Positions 1 to 8,194 of a stretch of DNA of 64,000 nucleotides are shown one piece after another; positions within the stretch are counted from its first letter, which is position 1, and each line of letters begins with the position of its first letter. Under the pieces are notes generated by a model. That model did no database searches, was not told where the DNA came from, and worked only from the letters and a program-made list of their open reading frames with translations. The stretch is taken from assembly GCA_038239005.1 (NCBI GenBank), contig JBBSFE010000001.1:62001-126000 (forward strand). The letters run 5' to 3'. Source of the stretch: DASXHD01 sp038239005 (lineage in GTDB: Bacteria; Myxococcota_A; Polyangia; Polyangiales; Polyangiaceae). The position numbers and the translations under genes were made by a program.

Positions 1-1
1 G

Positions 2-397
2 CAATTCGCGGGCGGCCCGACGATGTTGTCGCCCGATTTCGTTTCCGCGCTGATGACGCGAACGTGGCCAGGCAACGTGCGTGAGCTCCGCAACTTCATC
101 GAGCGACAAGTCACGCTCGGCGGGACCGACGTCGCGCCCACGACGCGTCGCGCACCGATGCGCGTGCTGCCATCTGGAATCGAGTCGTTCGTTCCTGTGG
201 ACATGCCGATGAAGCAGGCGCGCGACGCATGGCTGAACGAATTCGAGGGCGCTTATGCGCGCGCGCTCCTCAAACGCACCAACGGAAACGTCACGCGAGC
301 AGCCGAAATCGCCAACGTTAGCCGTCGTTTTCTGCAACGCCTGATGCTTCGCCTCGGAATGCGTGACATCGGCGCATCCGCCGACGACGACGAGTGA
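2..397 (+). CDS. Sigma-54-dependent transcriptional regulator, C-terminal part (partial)
   Basis: Only the 3' end is present; the reading frame is already open at base 2. The visible 131 residues hold the end of the AAA+ domain, with the WPGNVRELRN motif typical of NtrC-type activators of sigma-54 RNA polymerase. They are followed by a C-terminal Fis-type helix-turn-helix (NGNVTRAAEIANVSRR) that would bind an upstream activating site. The sensor domain, Walker A and GAFTGA loop lie outside the window, so the signal it answers to is unknown. It ends 22 bases before a Ser/Thr kinase gene on the same strand, an arrangement common in myxobacteria. Confidence 0.9.
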   Translation, partial: QFAGGPTMLSPDFVSALMTRTWPGNVRELRNFIERQVTLGGTDVAPTTRRAPMRVLPSGIESFVPVDMPMKQARDAWLNEFEGAYARALLKRTNGNVTRAAEIANVSRRFLQRLMLRLGMRDIGASADDDE

Positions 398-419
398 TGT
401 AAACTACGTGGGAGTACGC

Positions 420-1886
420 ATGACGGCCCCCGCGAGCGCAGATGGCCGATTCGCATCGAGCCGCTACGCGATCTACGGAGAGATCGCGTCAGGCGGCATG
501 GCCACGGTGCACTTTGGTCGCCTCTTCGGCAACGCCGGTTTCTCGCGCACCGTCGCGATCAAACGTCTGCATCCGCAGCTCGCGAAGGATCCGGAGTTCG
601 TCGCGATGTTCATGGACGAAGCAAACGTGACTGCGCGCATTCGTCACCCGAACGTCGTGTCGACGCTCGATGTCGTTTCGATGCAGGGCGAGATCTTCAT
701 CGTGATGGAGTACGTGCTCGGCGAGAGTCTCTGGAAGCTGCTCGACATGCGGCACGACGGCGTGGGCCGCGCGGCGCCTCCACCGATTGCTGCGGCCCTC
801 GTTGCCAATGTGCTTCACGGTTTGCATGCAGCGCACGAAGCGACGAGCGAATCCGGCGACCCGCTCGCCATCGTGCATCGCGATGTGAGCCCGCAAAACA
901 TCATCGTCGGCAAAGATGGTGTCGCGCGCGTGCTCGACTTCGGCATCGCCAAGGCCCGCGACCGCATCCACGTCACGCGCGGCGGGACGCTCAAAGGCAA
1001 GGTCGCGTACATGGCGCCCGAGCAACTGGCGGGCAAGGCTGATCGCCGAACGGACGTGTACGCAGCAGGCGTCGTCTTGTGGGAGGCGCTCACCGGGCGA
1101 AAGCTCTTCGTCGCCGATGGTGACTTCGCAGTCGCTGACAAAGTGCGCACCGCGGAGGTCGATTCGCCAAACATTTCTCCCGCGCTCGATGCGATCGTGA
1201 TGCGCGCGATTGCGCGTGCACCCGATGAGCGGTTCGCGACGGCAAACGAAATGGCCGTGGCACTCGAGCGAGAGGTGGGCGTCGCGCTTCCATCCGACGT
1301 GGGTGCGTGGGTGGTATCGCTGGCGAGCCAGGCGCTCGATGCACGCGCGCTCACGCTCAAGGGAATCGAGCAGTCCGCGCCAAGGTGGGCGCCCGATCGT
1401 GCCGAAATCACGAACGCCGATCCCGATCCAGACGGGCTCGCACCAACGCGCGCCATCGACGTGGGTCCGCACGGTGAAGTGACCGAAGTGAGCCTTTCGC
1501 TCTCCGCAAGCCTCTCGAAGCCCGCGCGGCCGATGCGCGTGCGTTCGAGCAACATCAAGCTCATCGCCGTTGCGTCGCTCGTGGCGTTCGCGCTGGGTCT
1601 TCTCGGTGTCGTTGCATTCATGTTCGTCCATCGCGCTCCGCAAGCCGCCGTGGCGACAGCCTCGGTCGTTCCCGACTTGGCAGCACCCATCGTGGCGACA
1701 ACGGCAACGCCGACAACGTCACCGATCGCATCGTCTGACCCTGTTGCCTCTGCCCCATCGGTGGCGACGGCAACGAGCGCAGCGCGCGTTCATCCGCTCG
1801 CGCCCGTGCACGCCGACCCGTGCAAACCGCCGTATGTGATCGACTCACTCGGCATTCGCCGCTTGAAGCACGAGTGCTTGCGATGA
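420..1886 (+). CDS. Membrane-anchored Ser/Thr protein kinase
   Basis: 488 residues. An N-terminal Hanks-type kinase domain (about residues 16-290) carries a glycine-loop remnant (SGGMATV), catalytic Lys48 in VAIK, the catalytic loop HRDVSPQN near residue 155, DFGIAK near 171 and an APEQ motif, so it looks catalytically complete. The HRDVSPQN variant is characteristic of myxobacterial kinases. One transmembrane helix at about 377-405 is followed by a short Ala/Thr/Pro-rich tail ending in a Cys-containing segment, presumably periplasmic. The open frame extends upstream to 363, overlapping the previous gene, but the ATG at 420 has a GGAG at good distance and leads straight into the domain. The stop overlaps the next start. 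Confidence 0.9.
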   Translation: MTAPASADGRFASSRYAIYGEIASGGMATVHFGRLFGNAGFSRTVAIKRLHPQLAKDPEFVAMFMDEANVTARIRHPNVVSTLDVVSMQGEIFIVMEYVLGESLWKLLDMRHDGVGRAAPPPIAAALVANVLHGLHAAHEATSESGDPLAIVHRDVSPQNIIVGKDGVARVLDFGIAKARDRIHVTRGGTLKGKVAYMAPEQLAGKADRRTDVYAAGVVLWEALTGRKLFVADGDFAVADKVRTAEVDSPNISPALDAIVMRAIARAPDERFATANEMAVALEREVGVALPSDVGAWVVSLASQALDARALTLKGIEQSAPRWAPDRAEITNADPDPDGLAPTRAIDVGPHGEVTEVSLSLSASLSKPARPMRVRSSNIKLIAVASLVAFALGLLGVVAFMFVHRAPQAAVATASVVPDLAAPIVATTATPTTSPIASSDPVASAPSVATATSAARVHPLAPVHADPCKPPYVIDSLGIRRLKHECLR

Positions 1887-2644
1887 AGAGCGCGCGCGTC
1901 GTCGCGGCCATCTTGCTCATCTCGCCACTCGCGCGCGCCGGTGATGCCGATCAGTGCGCCGTCGCGTACGAGCACGGGCAAGAGCTTCGCGTCGAAAAAA
2001 AATTGGGCGCTGCACGCGAGCAGTTTCTCGTGTGTGCGCGTCCCGCGTGCCCCAAGGTCACGCGCGACGATTGTTCGAAGTGGCTCGGCGAGGTCGAGGC
2101 CACGCTTCCAGGCGTCTTCATTGATGCACGTCACGGCACTACGAAGATCGACGACGCGCGTGTGCTCGTCGACGGCGCCGTCGTCTCCGAACGAATCGAC
2201 ACGCGCGCGATCACGCTCGACCCTGGAAAACACATGGTTCGAATCGAGCCGCGCGGCTGCGCGTCGCACGATCGCGAGATCACGCTCACGGGCGGCGAAC
2301 CGATCCACGTCACGTTCGATGTCTGTGGTGAAGCGACCGTGGTGACGTCGCCGTTGTCAGCTGCGTCCAAGGCGCCACCGCTCGCAAGCATCGTGCTCGG
2401 TGGTGCCACGCTCGCGGCGCTCGGCACGTTCATCGCGTTCGGCGCGATCGGCTTGTCGGACGCCAATACGCTCCGCCGTGTTTGCTATCCGCTGTGTGAG
2501 CAAGGCCGCGTCGACTCGGCAAACGCGGAGCTCCTCGCCGCCGACATTTCGCTTGGCATTGCCATCGTGACGCTCGGTGTTGCTGCCGTCGTTTGGCTCG
2601 TCGCGCCGCGCACGCAGCCCAAGACGCTCGCATGGAGATTCTAA
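1883..2644 (+). CDS. Secreted or membrane PEGA-like protein
   Basis: 253 residues. The ATG at 1883 overlaps the kinase stop (ATGA), so the two are probably translationally coupled. A signal peptide (MKSARVVAAILLISPLARA) is followed by a Cys-containing helical stretch. A beta-rich segment (about 75-150) has the layout of PEGA surface-layer-type domains: GVFID, DGAVV, LDPGKHMVRIEP. The C-terminal third holds two hydrophobic segments (LASIVLGGATLAALGTFIAF and a second near the end). Similar proteins, with TPR-like helices, a PEGA domain and terminal membrane helices, are common beside myxobacterial kinases. The function is not known; an envelope protein linked to the kinase is an inference. Confidence 0.8.
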   Translation: MKSARVVAAILLISPLARAGDADQCAVAYEHGQELRVEKKLGAAREQFLVCARPACPKVTRDDCSKWLGEVEATLPGVFIDARHGTTKIDDARVLVDGAVVSERIDTRAITLDPGKHMVRIEPRGCASHDREITLTGGEPIHVTFDVCGEATVVTSPLSAASKAPPLASIVLGGATLAALGTFIAFGAIGLSDANTLRRVCYPLCEQGRVDSANAELLAADISLGIAIVTLGVAAVVWLVAPRTQPKTLAWRF

Positions 2645-2646
2645 CG

Positions 2647-3426
2647 ATGCGTGCGCGATGGCTCGTTGCTCCAGCGATCGCAAGCGCCTCGGCTTGCTCG
2701 CTGATCTACGGCTTGCACGACAACGTGCCCCCACTCGATGCGTCCACCGAAGCCTCCACGGATGCAACGCCAGCGCCGATCAATGGTTGCCCGGCCGAGG
2801 CGGGTGCTCACACGTTCTGCGAATACTTCGACGAAGCGCCAACGTGGCCGACAGGCGCAACGATGCTTCCGAACGCGACGCTCCCCGCGAGTCTGACGGA
2901 CGCCGGCTGCACGACCTCACCGCACTGCCTCACGTACTTCGGCACCGAGGGAACCGCCTCCCGTGCGGTGGCGACACCCGGCGGTGTCACGAAGATCACG
3001 TACGACTTCTACGCGCGCTTCGTCATCGAGGCCGGTGTCACTCCTCGTGTCGCGTGGATCTCGTTCACGGCCGGCGCGACGGTTTACGAATTCGGCATCA
3101 CGTTTGCCCACTACATCCCAACTGGCGACTTCCAGCTCTTCTACTTCGCGACGCCGAGCACCGATGCCGGATACAAAGCGCTCGTGCCGTTTTCGGAGGG
3201 CAACGAGTATCACCTCACGCTCACCGTCACGATGATGGCGGATGGCGGCAGCGTGTCGCTCAAGTCCGAATCCCCACCCAACGAGTCGTCGCAAACATTC
3301 GGCGAGCTCGCCGTGCCGCCGTTCGACCCAACGACGATCGCACAAGTGTCGGTCATCGCCGGCGTCGGGACGGGCAACAACCACACGGGCGCGACCGTCG
3401 ACACCATCACCTTCGACCTCGAATAA
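2647..3426 (+). CDS. Predicted lipoprotein of unknown function
   Basis: 259 residues, beginning two bases after the preceding stop. The start at 2647 gives a compact lipoprotein signal with lipobox SASAC; the longer open frame to 2593 would bury it. The mature part starts with an Asp/Thr/Ala linker and continues as a beta-rich domain (YDFYARFVIE, WISFTAGATVYEFGITF), compatible with a concanavalin-like or jelly-roll fold. No catalytic motif is recognised. It belongs to the plus-strand run that starts with the kinase and is probably an outer-membrane or periplasmic lipoprotein. Confidence 0.75.
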   Translation: MRARWLVAPAIASASACSLIYGLHDNVPPLDASTEASTDATPAPINGCPAEAGAHTFCEYFDEAPTWPTGATMLPNATLPASLTDAGCTTSPHCLTYFGTEGTASRAVATPGGVTKITYDFYARFVIEAGVTPRVAWISFTAGATVYEFGITFAHYIPTGDFQLFYFATPSTDAGYKALVPFSEGNEYHLTLTVTMMADGGSVSLKSESPPNESSQTFGELAVPPFDPTTIAQVSVIAGVGTGNNHTGATVDTITFDLE

Positions 3427-3451
3427 CTGCGTCCGGCGCGTCGCAGCGGAC

Positions 3452-3474
3452 GCGGAAAACGCGGTGTTTTCCGC
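3452..3474 (+). other. Perfect 9-bp inverted repeat upstream of the GH84-like gene
   Basis: GCGGAAAAC (3452-3460) pairs exactly with GTTTTCCGC (3466-3474) around the five-base loop GCGGT. It lies 25 bases after the preceding stop and ends immediately before an ATG at 3475. No T-run follows on either strand, so it is not a classical intrinsic terminator. It could be a weak terminator, an RNA hairpin that favours initiation at 3505 rather than 3475, or an operator. Confidence 0.5.
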
Positions 3475-3504
3475 ATGGAACGCGCACTGCACTCTCCGCG
3501 AGAG

Positions 3505-5262
3505 ATGCGATCTGCTGTTCACGCCTTGGTTTCGTTGCTCTTGCTCACGGCTTGCGCGACGAGCTCCACTGATCCGCCGGAAAGTGATGCTGGCGCGTGC
3601 GCGTCGTGCGACGCAGCGTCGGACGTTCACACCGAAGCCGCGCCCGCCACGTGTCCGGCGCTCGCCGATGTCGGAAGCGCGGGGCAGGGGCCGGGCGCGC
3701 CGATTTATCCGGATGCAAAGTACGCGTCGGTCGGAGCGAACGTCGCCGCAGCAAAGACGGCGTGCGTCGACACGAGCGCCCTCGCGACGCACGCGAAGCT
3801 CGACGCGCTCGCTGCTAGCATTCTCGCCGAGCACGGCCTCACCGCGGCGCCGCTTGGCGATTGTTCGTGCGAGTGGACGCTCCGCTTCGACGCGCCCCCA
3901 ACGCTGACGGACCAAGCGCAATCGACGTTTGCTGCCGGAAAAAACGCGAGCGAGCTCTACACGGTCGTCACGACCGCCGGCAGCGATCACCGAGCCTCCA
4001 CCGCTCTCTACGCGGCAAGCGAACGCGGAGCGCTCTATGCGCTGCGTGCCGCAATGGCGACCTCGACGAAAGGGGCGAGCGGCGTCTTCGTGCCCGTCGC
4101 TTCGCTCGTCGACTATCCGGACATAGCTCAACGCGGATTCATCGACGGCATCTACCGCATGATCGGCGGCGGCTATGCGTCGTATAACGGGTGGCCTTCC
4201 GCATTCACGCCGGCGATGCGTTCCGAGATTTTGAAGCTCATGGTTCGCCTTCGCGGCAACACGTTCATCTACGGACCCAAATGCGACCCATACGGGCGCG
4301 GCTCGACGTGCTCGGGCCAGGGCGCGTCGCCGAACTGGACGACGCCGTACGCCAAAGATCGCGGGCAGCAGAGCGCCATCGTCACGCTCGCAGCCGACGC
4401 TGAAGCGAACATGGTCGATCTTTTCTGGGCGCTGAACCCGGTGACCGGTGTCGACTGGAGTCAGCCCACCGGCGCGCCCCTCACGGCGGCGAAAGCCAAG
4501 ATCGACGAGCTCCGCGCGATGGGCGTGCATCACTTCGCGATGTTCGTGGACGACGCGAGCCCGACCACGCCGCAAAACGCGAGCGCGCTGATGAACGCAA
4601 CCAACGCCTATTTGAAATCGCTCGACCCGACGGATCACTTGCTCGTCGTCACCTGGGCTTACAATTCCGGCTGGAGCGCATCGACGCAGCAGGCGTTCGG
4701 CAGCGCGCTCGACAAAGACGTCGAGGTCATGTGGACAGGCAACGGCGTCGAGCCGTGCACGCTCGGCGGCAGCGACATGATCGGCCCCAACGCGAACTAC
4801 AAACGCACGCTCAGCATCTGGGACAACTGGCCATCCGAGACGACGAGCTGCACCGGCGCATACCGCAAGATGATCGGCCGCGCGGCTGATTTGCCCTCCC
4901 AAATACGTGCATATTACAGCAATCCCGTGTTGAACGAAGACGGCGCATCACTCGACACCGAGCTCGCGCAGCTTGGACCGATCTTCGACTTCACATGGAC
5001 CGCGGCGCACTACGACGCCAATATCGACGGCAGCTACACGCGCTGGGCCGCGCTCTTGCCCGGCCTCAAAGCGATCGACCATCCGTGCTCGAACACGCAC
5101 TGCTACGACTCGCAAAACAATCTCTTCTGGGGCTTCGTGTGCGATCCGAAGAACTCGAACGACATTCTCTTCTGCGACACCTACGAATCGAACTGCGTGT
5201 CGACGCTGCACTGCCCGAAAGGGTGCACCGTGCAGAACGGGATGATGGATACCTGCAACTAA
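3505..5262 (+). CDS. GH84-like beta-N-acetylglucosaminidase lipoprotein
   Basis: 585 residues from the ATG at 3505, which follows a GAGAG element and gives a clean lipoprotein signal ending LLLTAC; an ATG at 3475 is an alternative. After a Cys/Asp-rich linker comes a GH20-type N-terminal alpha/beta region, then a barrel resembling GH84: DYPDIAQRGFIDGIYRMI, RGNTFIYGPKCDPYGR and the acidic pair in FAMFVDDAS (Asp349-Asp350), where GH84 enzymes carry their catalytic Asp-Asp. MWTGNGVEPC and IWDNWP also fit. The expected role is removal of GlcNAc from glycans at the cell surface. The C-terminus has a Cys-rich segment (about eight Cys). Family membership is my reading of motifs. Confidence 0.75.
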   Translation: MRSAVHALVSLLLLTACATSSTDPPESDAGACASCDAASDVHTEAAPATCPALADVGSAGQGPGAPIYPDAKYASVGANVAAAKTACVDTSALATHAKLDALAASILAEHGLTAAPLGDCSCEWTLRFDAPPTLTDQAQSTFAAGKNASELYTVVTTAGSDHRASTALYAASERGALYALRAAMATSTKGASGVFVPVASLVDYPDIAQRGFIDGIYRMIGGGYASYNGWPSAFTPAMRSEILKLMVRLRGNTFIYGPKCDPYGRGSTCSGQGASPNWTTPYAKDRGQQSAIVTLAADAEANMVDLFWALNPVTGVDWSQPTGAPLTAAKAKIDELRAMGVHHFAMFVDDASPTTPQNASALMNATNAYLKSLDPTDHLLVVTWAYNSGWSASTQQAFGSALDKDVEVMWTGNGVEPCTLGGSDMIGPNANYKRTLSIWDNWPSETTSCTGAYRKMIGRAADLPSQIRAYYSNPVLNEDGASLDTELAQLGPIFDFTWTAAHYDANIDGSYTRWAALLPGLKAIDHPCSNTHCYDSQNNLFWGFVCDPKNSNDILFCDTYESNCVSTLHCPKGCTVQNGMMDTCN

Positions 5263-5339
5263 CGTAGATCAGAGCAGCCAACGACGATCTCCGTAGGGTT
5301 CGAAGCGACGATCCAACGAGACCATGGTAAAGAGCGCGC

Positions 5340-6227
5340 ATGACCGCGCCTGGCGATTTCTTCGCGTACGACGGCCATTTTTGGCGTCGTATGGCGGCGC
5401 TCGGCTCGCAGCGCCTTCCGTGGTGGTGGGTGAAATACACGCCGCCAATGTTCGGCGTCGCCGCGGCCGTTGCGCTTCCGCGCGCGCGCCGTGCGGTTCG
5501 CGGGAATTTGCGGCGCATTCGTGGGCCGCGCCCGTTCTGGCGCGACGTGCTCGACACCACACAAACGTTCGCGTCGTACGCGGGTTGCCTCGCTGAGACG
5601 CTAGCGGCTGGCTCGAAGAATGCCGCCGTGCCTGACGTCGAGATCGTCGGCCGCCAGAACATGCAAGACGCCATCGCGAAGGATCGCGGCGTCCTCCTCT
5701 TGACCATGCACACCGGCGGTTGGGAAGCCGCAGGTCCGCTCCTCGCGCAGCACACCCAGCTCGATGTCGCGCTCGTCATGGAAGAGGAGCGAGACGGCCG
5801 CGCGCGCGAAATTCACGATCGCGCTCGCGAGACGCACGAAGGTGTTCACGTGATTCACATCGGGCCCGATCCGCTCGCGGCGCTTCCGCTCGTGCGTCAC
5901 CTCACCGAACGCAAGGGCGCGGCGGCCATGCAGGTCGACCGCGTACCGTCGAGCGGCCGCACGGTCGATGTCGAGCTGCTCGGCAAACCCGGCGTGCTAC
6001 CGGAAGGCCCTTTCCGATTGGCGCAGCTCACGGGCGCGCCTCTCATCACGGTATTTTGCGCGCGCCGTGGCTATCGCAGCTACGAGTTCGAGGCGCGGCC
6101 CGCGCAAACGCTCCCGCGCCGTGCAACGAAAGAGCAGCTACAAGCCGTGGCGCAAAACGTCGCCGATGAAATGAGCCGCTTTCTCCGAGCGCATCCCACG
6201 CAGTGGTTCGAATGGGGAACACCATGA
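5340..6227 (+). CDS. LpxL/HtrB-family lysophospholipid or lipid A acyltransferase
   Basis: 295 residues. The family adds a fatty acyl chain to lipid A or related lipids at the inner membrane. The HxxxxE catalytic signature is present as HTGGWE (about residues 124-129). The blocks around ALVMEEERDG and LPEGPFRLAQLTGAPLI also match the HtrB/LpxL family. The N-terminus is only weakly hydrophobic (WWWVKYTPPMFGVAAAVA). The start at 5340 follows the GH84-like gene by 77 bases. The stop overlaps the next ATG. The actual acceptor cannot be read from the sequence. Confidence 0.85.
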   Translation: MTAPGDFFAYDGHFWRRMAALGSQRLPWWWVKYTPPMFGVAAAVALPRARRAVRGNLRRIRGPRPFWRDVLDTTQTFASYAGCLAETLAAGSKNAAVPDVEIVGRQNMQDAIAKDRGVLLLTMHTGGWEAAGPLLAQHTQLDVALVMEEERDGRAREIHDRARETHEGVHVIHIGPDPLAALPLVRHLTERKGAAAMQVDRVPSSGRTVDVELLGKPGVLPEGPFRLAQLTGAPLITVFCARRGYRSYEFEARPAQTLPRRATKEQLQAVAQNVADEMSRFLRAHPTQWFEWGTP

Positions 6228-6973
6228 CGCGTTACCACGTGGGCGCACGGCGCCTCGAAAGCAACCTCGCGTCGTACGCGAAGCGCTTCGATTTTCTCGA
6301 AGTGCACATGCCCGCGCGCGGCGAGCCCGCTCCCACGCTCGCAACGCTCCGGCGCTGGCGCAAACAAGTGCCGCCGCACTTCGATTTCTCGGTCGTGGTC
6401 GGGCCGGGCGTGAGCGAGCTCAAGCCGGGAAGCGATCTCGATCGCGATCTCGAATCGGCCATGGCTGCCGCCGATGCGCTCCAAGCACGCTGCATGCTTC
6501 TCGTCACGCCACCAACCGTCACGCCTTCGAACGTTTGGCGCGATCGACTCGCCAACGTGGTCACGCGCCTCGCGCGCGACGCCACGATGATCGCCTGGGA
6601 GCCACGCGGCCTCTGGGAAGTCGACGACGCACGCGTGCTTGCGCACCGCCTTGGGCTTTTGCTCGTGGTCGATCCACTTCGTGACGCCCCGTCCGAAGGG
6701 CCCGTCTTTTACGGGCGGTTGCGCGCTCTCGGGGAAACGCGTTCGTATGGCACGTCGGCTCTCGAGCGTGTCGTCGCGACGATCGGTGCGCGCCGCGACG
6801 CATACATCGTCATCGAAACGCAAAGTGCGCTCGTCGAGTGCAAGCGTTTGCGTCAGCTCTCGCAGGGCGGCATGAAGAAGTCGGGCGGCATGGGTCGCAT
6901 CATTCGCCCTCGCGAGGTGCCCATCGCGGCCGTCACGGGCTCGTTCCGCGTGAAGGACGACGAGCAAGAATGA
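6224..6973 (+). CDS. DUF72 (YecE-like) family protein
   Basis: 249 residues, starting at an ATG that overlaps the stop of the acyltransferase gene. It shows the TIM-barrel-like DUF72 pattern: FDFLEVHM with PHFDFSVVVGPGVSEL near the start, AWEPRGLW in the middle and FYGRLRALG near the end. DUF72 proteins are widespread and uncharacterised. It is coupled by overlaps to both neighbours, so co-translation with the acyltransferase and the GGT-like gene is likely. Confidence 0.85.
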   Translation: MTRYHVGARRLESNLASYAKRFDFLEVHMPARGEPAPTLATLRRWRKQVPPHFDFSVVVGPGVSELKPGSDLDRDLESAMAAADALQARCMLLVTPPTVTPSNVWRDRLANVVTRLARDATMIAWEPRGLWEVDDARVLAHRLGLLLVVDPLRDAPSEGPVFYGRLRALGETRSYGTSALERVVATIGARRDAYIVIETQSALVECKRLRQLSQGGMKKSGGMGRIIRPREVPIAAVTGSFRVKDDEQE

Positions 6974-7947
6974 CCGCGAAGTCCAAGCGCGCGGCAGCCG
7001 CCACGCAGCCTGGCGTTGCCGTTGCGGCCGAGAGCGTCCTCGCGCGCGGCAACGCAGTCGACGCGGTGTGCGCCGCGGTGCTCATGGCGGCGGCGCTCGA
7101 GCCGGGTGTGCTGCTCGGGCCGCTTCACATTCTCGTGGCGGGCCCGGGACATGGCCTCCGCTGCATCGACGGACGACTCCGCCAACCCGGCCGCAAAGCT
7201 CCGCGCCCACGCGGCTTTCTCACCGAAAGAGAAGTTCCACTCGCGGCTCGCGTTGCCGTGCCTGCGCTCGCAGCTGCAATCGGCACGGCCCTCTCGATGT
7301 TCGGGACGGTCACGTTTCGCAAAGCGTCGGATCCCGCACTCGCTGCGCTCACACGCGGTCATCCGCGCCGCGCCGTTCTTTCGGGCCTCGCGCGCGAAGG
7401 TGCGTCGTGGCTCGCAAAGCCCACGTTCAGCGAAATGCTCGTCAGCGTTGCCGGTCGTCTCGTGGGTGGTCAAGTGACCGTCGACGATTTGCGTGACGTG
7501 CGCGCGCCCGCGCTCGCACCAACGGTCGACCACGGCATCGCAACCGCGCCCGTCAGCGATTCGAACGAGCTCGACACGAGCGAGTGCCACGTCGTGTGCG
7601 CTGCAGATTGGCGCGGCGGCGTCGCGGCCGCTTGTTACGAAATCGCACGCGACGGCCTCGCCATCGACGCATGCGGGCTCATTGCACCACTTCGCGCGGC
7701 GCCGGTGATGCGCGGAGAGCGTCGCGTCGAGCCGGGCGCGTCGCTTTCGTGCGCGACCACGATCGCGCTACTCGAGCAAGACGCATCGTTCGGATTTGCC
7801 GGCCCGGACGCCGCCGCGCATCTCACGGAAGTCGCAGCGAACCTCGTGCGCGGACGAACACTGGCCGATGCGCTGAGCCATCGTGCGCCGTCCGTTGGAG
7901 TTGTCGTGGCGGAAGGTAACGCGCGAAGTTACAGCTTCACGCCGTGA
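6970..7947 (+). CDS. Short gamma-glutamyltransferase-like protein
   Basis: 325 residues from the ATG at 6970, which overlaps the DUF72 stop. The N-terminus resembles the gamma-glutamyltranspeptidase large subunit (AAESVLARGNAVDAVCAAVL, AALEPGVLLGPLHILV). Further on, LDTSECHVVCAADWRGGVAA matches the region around the autoprocessing threonine (family pattern TTHxSVVD). By that alignment Thr203 is the candidate nucleophile, but the neighbouring residues differ and the protein is little over half the usual ~550 residues. No signal peptide is visible. It could be a minimal or inactive member of the Ntn-hydrolase family. The last 19 bases overlap the convergent rpmB. Confidence 0.65.
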   Translation: MTAKSKRAAAATQPGVAVAAESVLARGNAVDAVCAAVLMAAALEPGVLLGPLHILVAGPGHGLRCIDGRLRQPGRKAPRPRGFLTEREVPLAARVAVPALAAAIGTALSMFGTVTFRKASDPALAALTRGHPRRAVLSGLAREGASWLAKPTFSEMLVSVAGRLVGGQVTVDDLRDVRAPALAPTVDHGIATAPVSDSNELDTSECHVVCAADWRGGVAAACYEIARDGLAIDACGLIAPLRAAPVMRGERRVEPGASLSCATTIALLEQDASFGFAGPDAAAHLTEVAANLVRGRTLADALSHRAPSVGVVVAEGNARSYSFTP

Positions 7948-8153
7948 CGCTTCGCGTATTCGGTCACGCCGATCTTGTCGATCGTGCGGATGTCGCGCGT
8001 GGTCAGGTTGAGCAGAACGAATCGGCCGAGCTCCGGAACCCAGACGCGGCGCGACTGAATGTTCAGGTGCTGCCAACGCTTCGTCTTGATGTTGGAGTGC
8101 GAGACGTTTTGCGCCTTGAGCTTGCGTTTACCGGTGATGTCGCTGCGGGCCAT
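7929..8153 (-). CDS. rpmB: 50S ribosomal protein L28
   Basis: 74 residues starting MARSDITGKRKLKAQNVSHS. The ATG at 8153 is chosen because it gives exactly the L28 N-terminus; the longer open frame to 8270 is upstream noise. The core VWVPELGRFVLLNLTTRDIR and IDKIGVTEYAKRHG are typical. There is no cysteine, so this is the zinc-independent form. It is a component of the large ribosomal subunit. It is the last gene of the minus-strand run and may also have its own promoter within the 37-base gap to the upstream gene. Confidence 0.97.
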   Translation of the reverse strand: MARSDITGKRKLKAQNVSHSNIKTKRWQHLNIQSRRVWVPELGRFVLLNLTTRDIRTIDKIGVTEYAKRHGVKL

Positions 8154-8165
8154 GACGGGGCGCGG

Positions 8166-8194
8166 AAATTGGTCGATTGACGCCGTTTTGTCAA
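8166..8194 (-). promoter_or_regulatory. Possible promoter for rpmB
   Basis: On the minus strand a consensus -35 TTGACA lies at 8194-8189, inside the stop of the upstream gene. About 17 bases further is a poor -10 candidate (CAATTT, 8171-8166). rpmB starts at 8153. The -35 match is exact but the -10 is weak, so this is tentative. Confidence 0.3.

Noticed and set aside
398..406. Shared TGTAAACTA before the first kinase and (minus strand, 30271-30280) before the long exported protein
   Set aside because: A nine-base match with no consistent spacing to start codons or -35 element; likely chance.
489..1643. 384-codon minus-strand frame over the first kinase
   Set aside because: Arg/His-rich composition without motifs; the plus strand has a complete kinase with all catalytic motifs.
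2917..4902. 661-codon minus-strand frame
   Set aside because: Shadow of the lipoprotein and GH84-like genes; Arg-rich and featureless, as expected for high-GC antisense frames.
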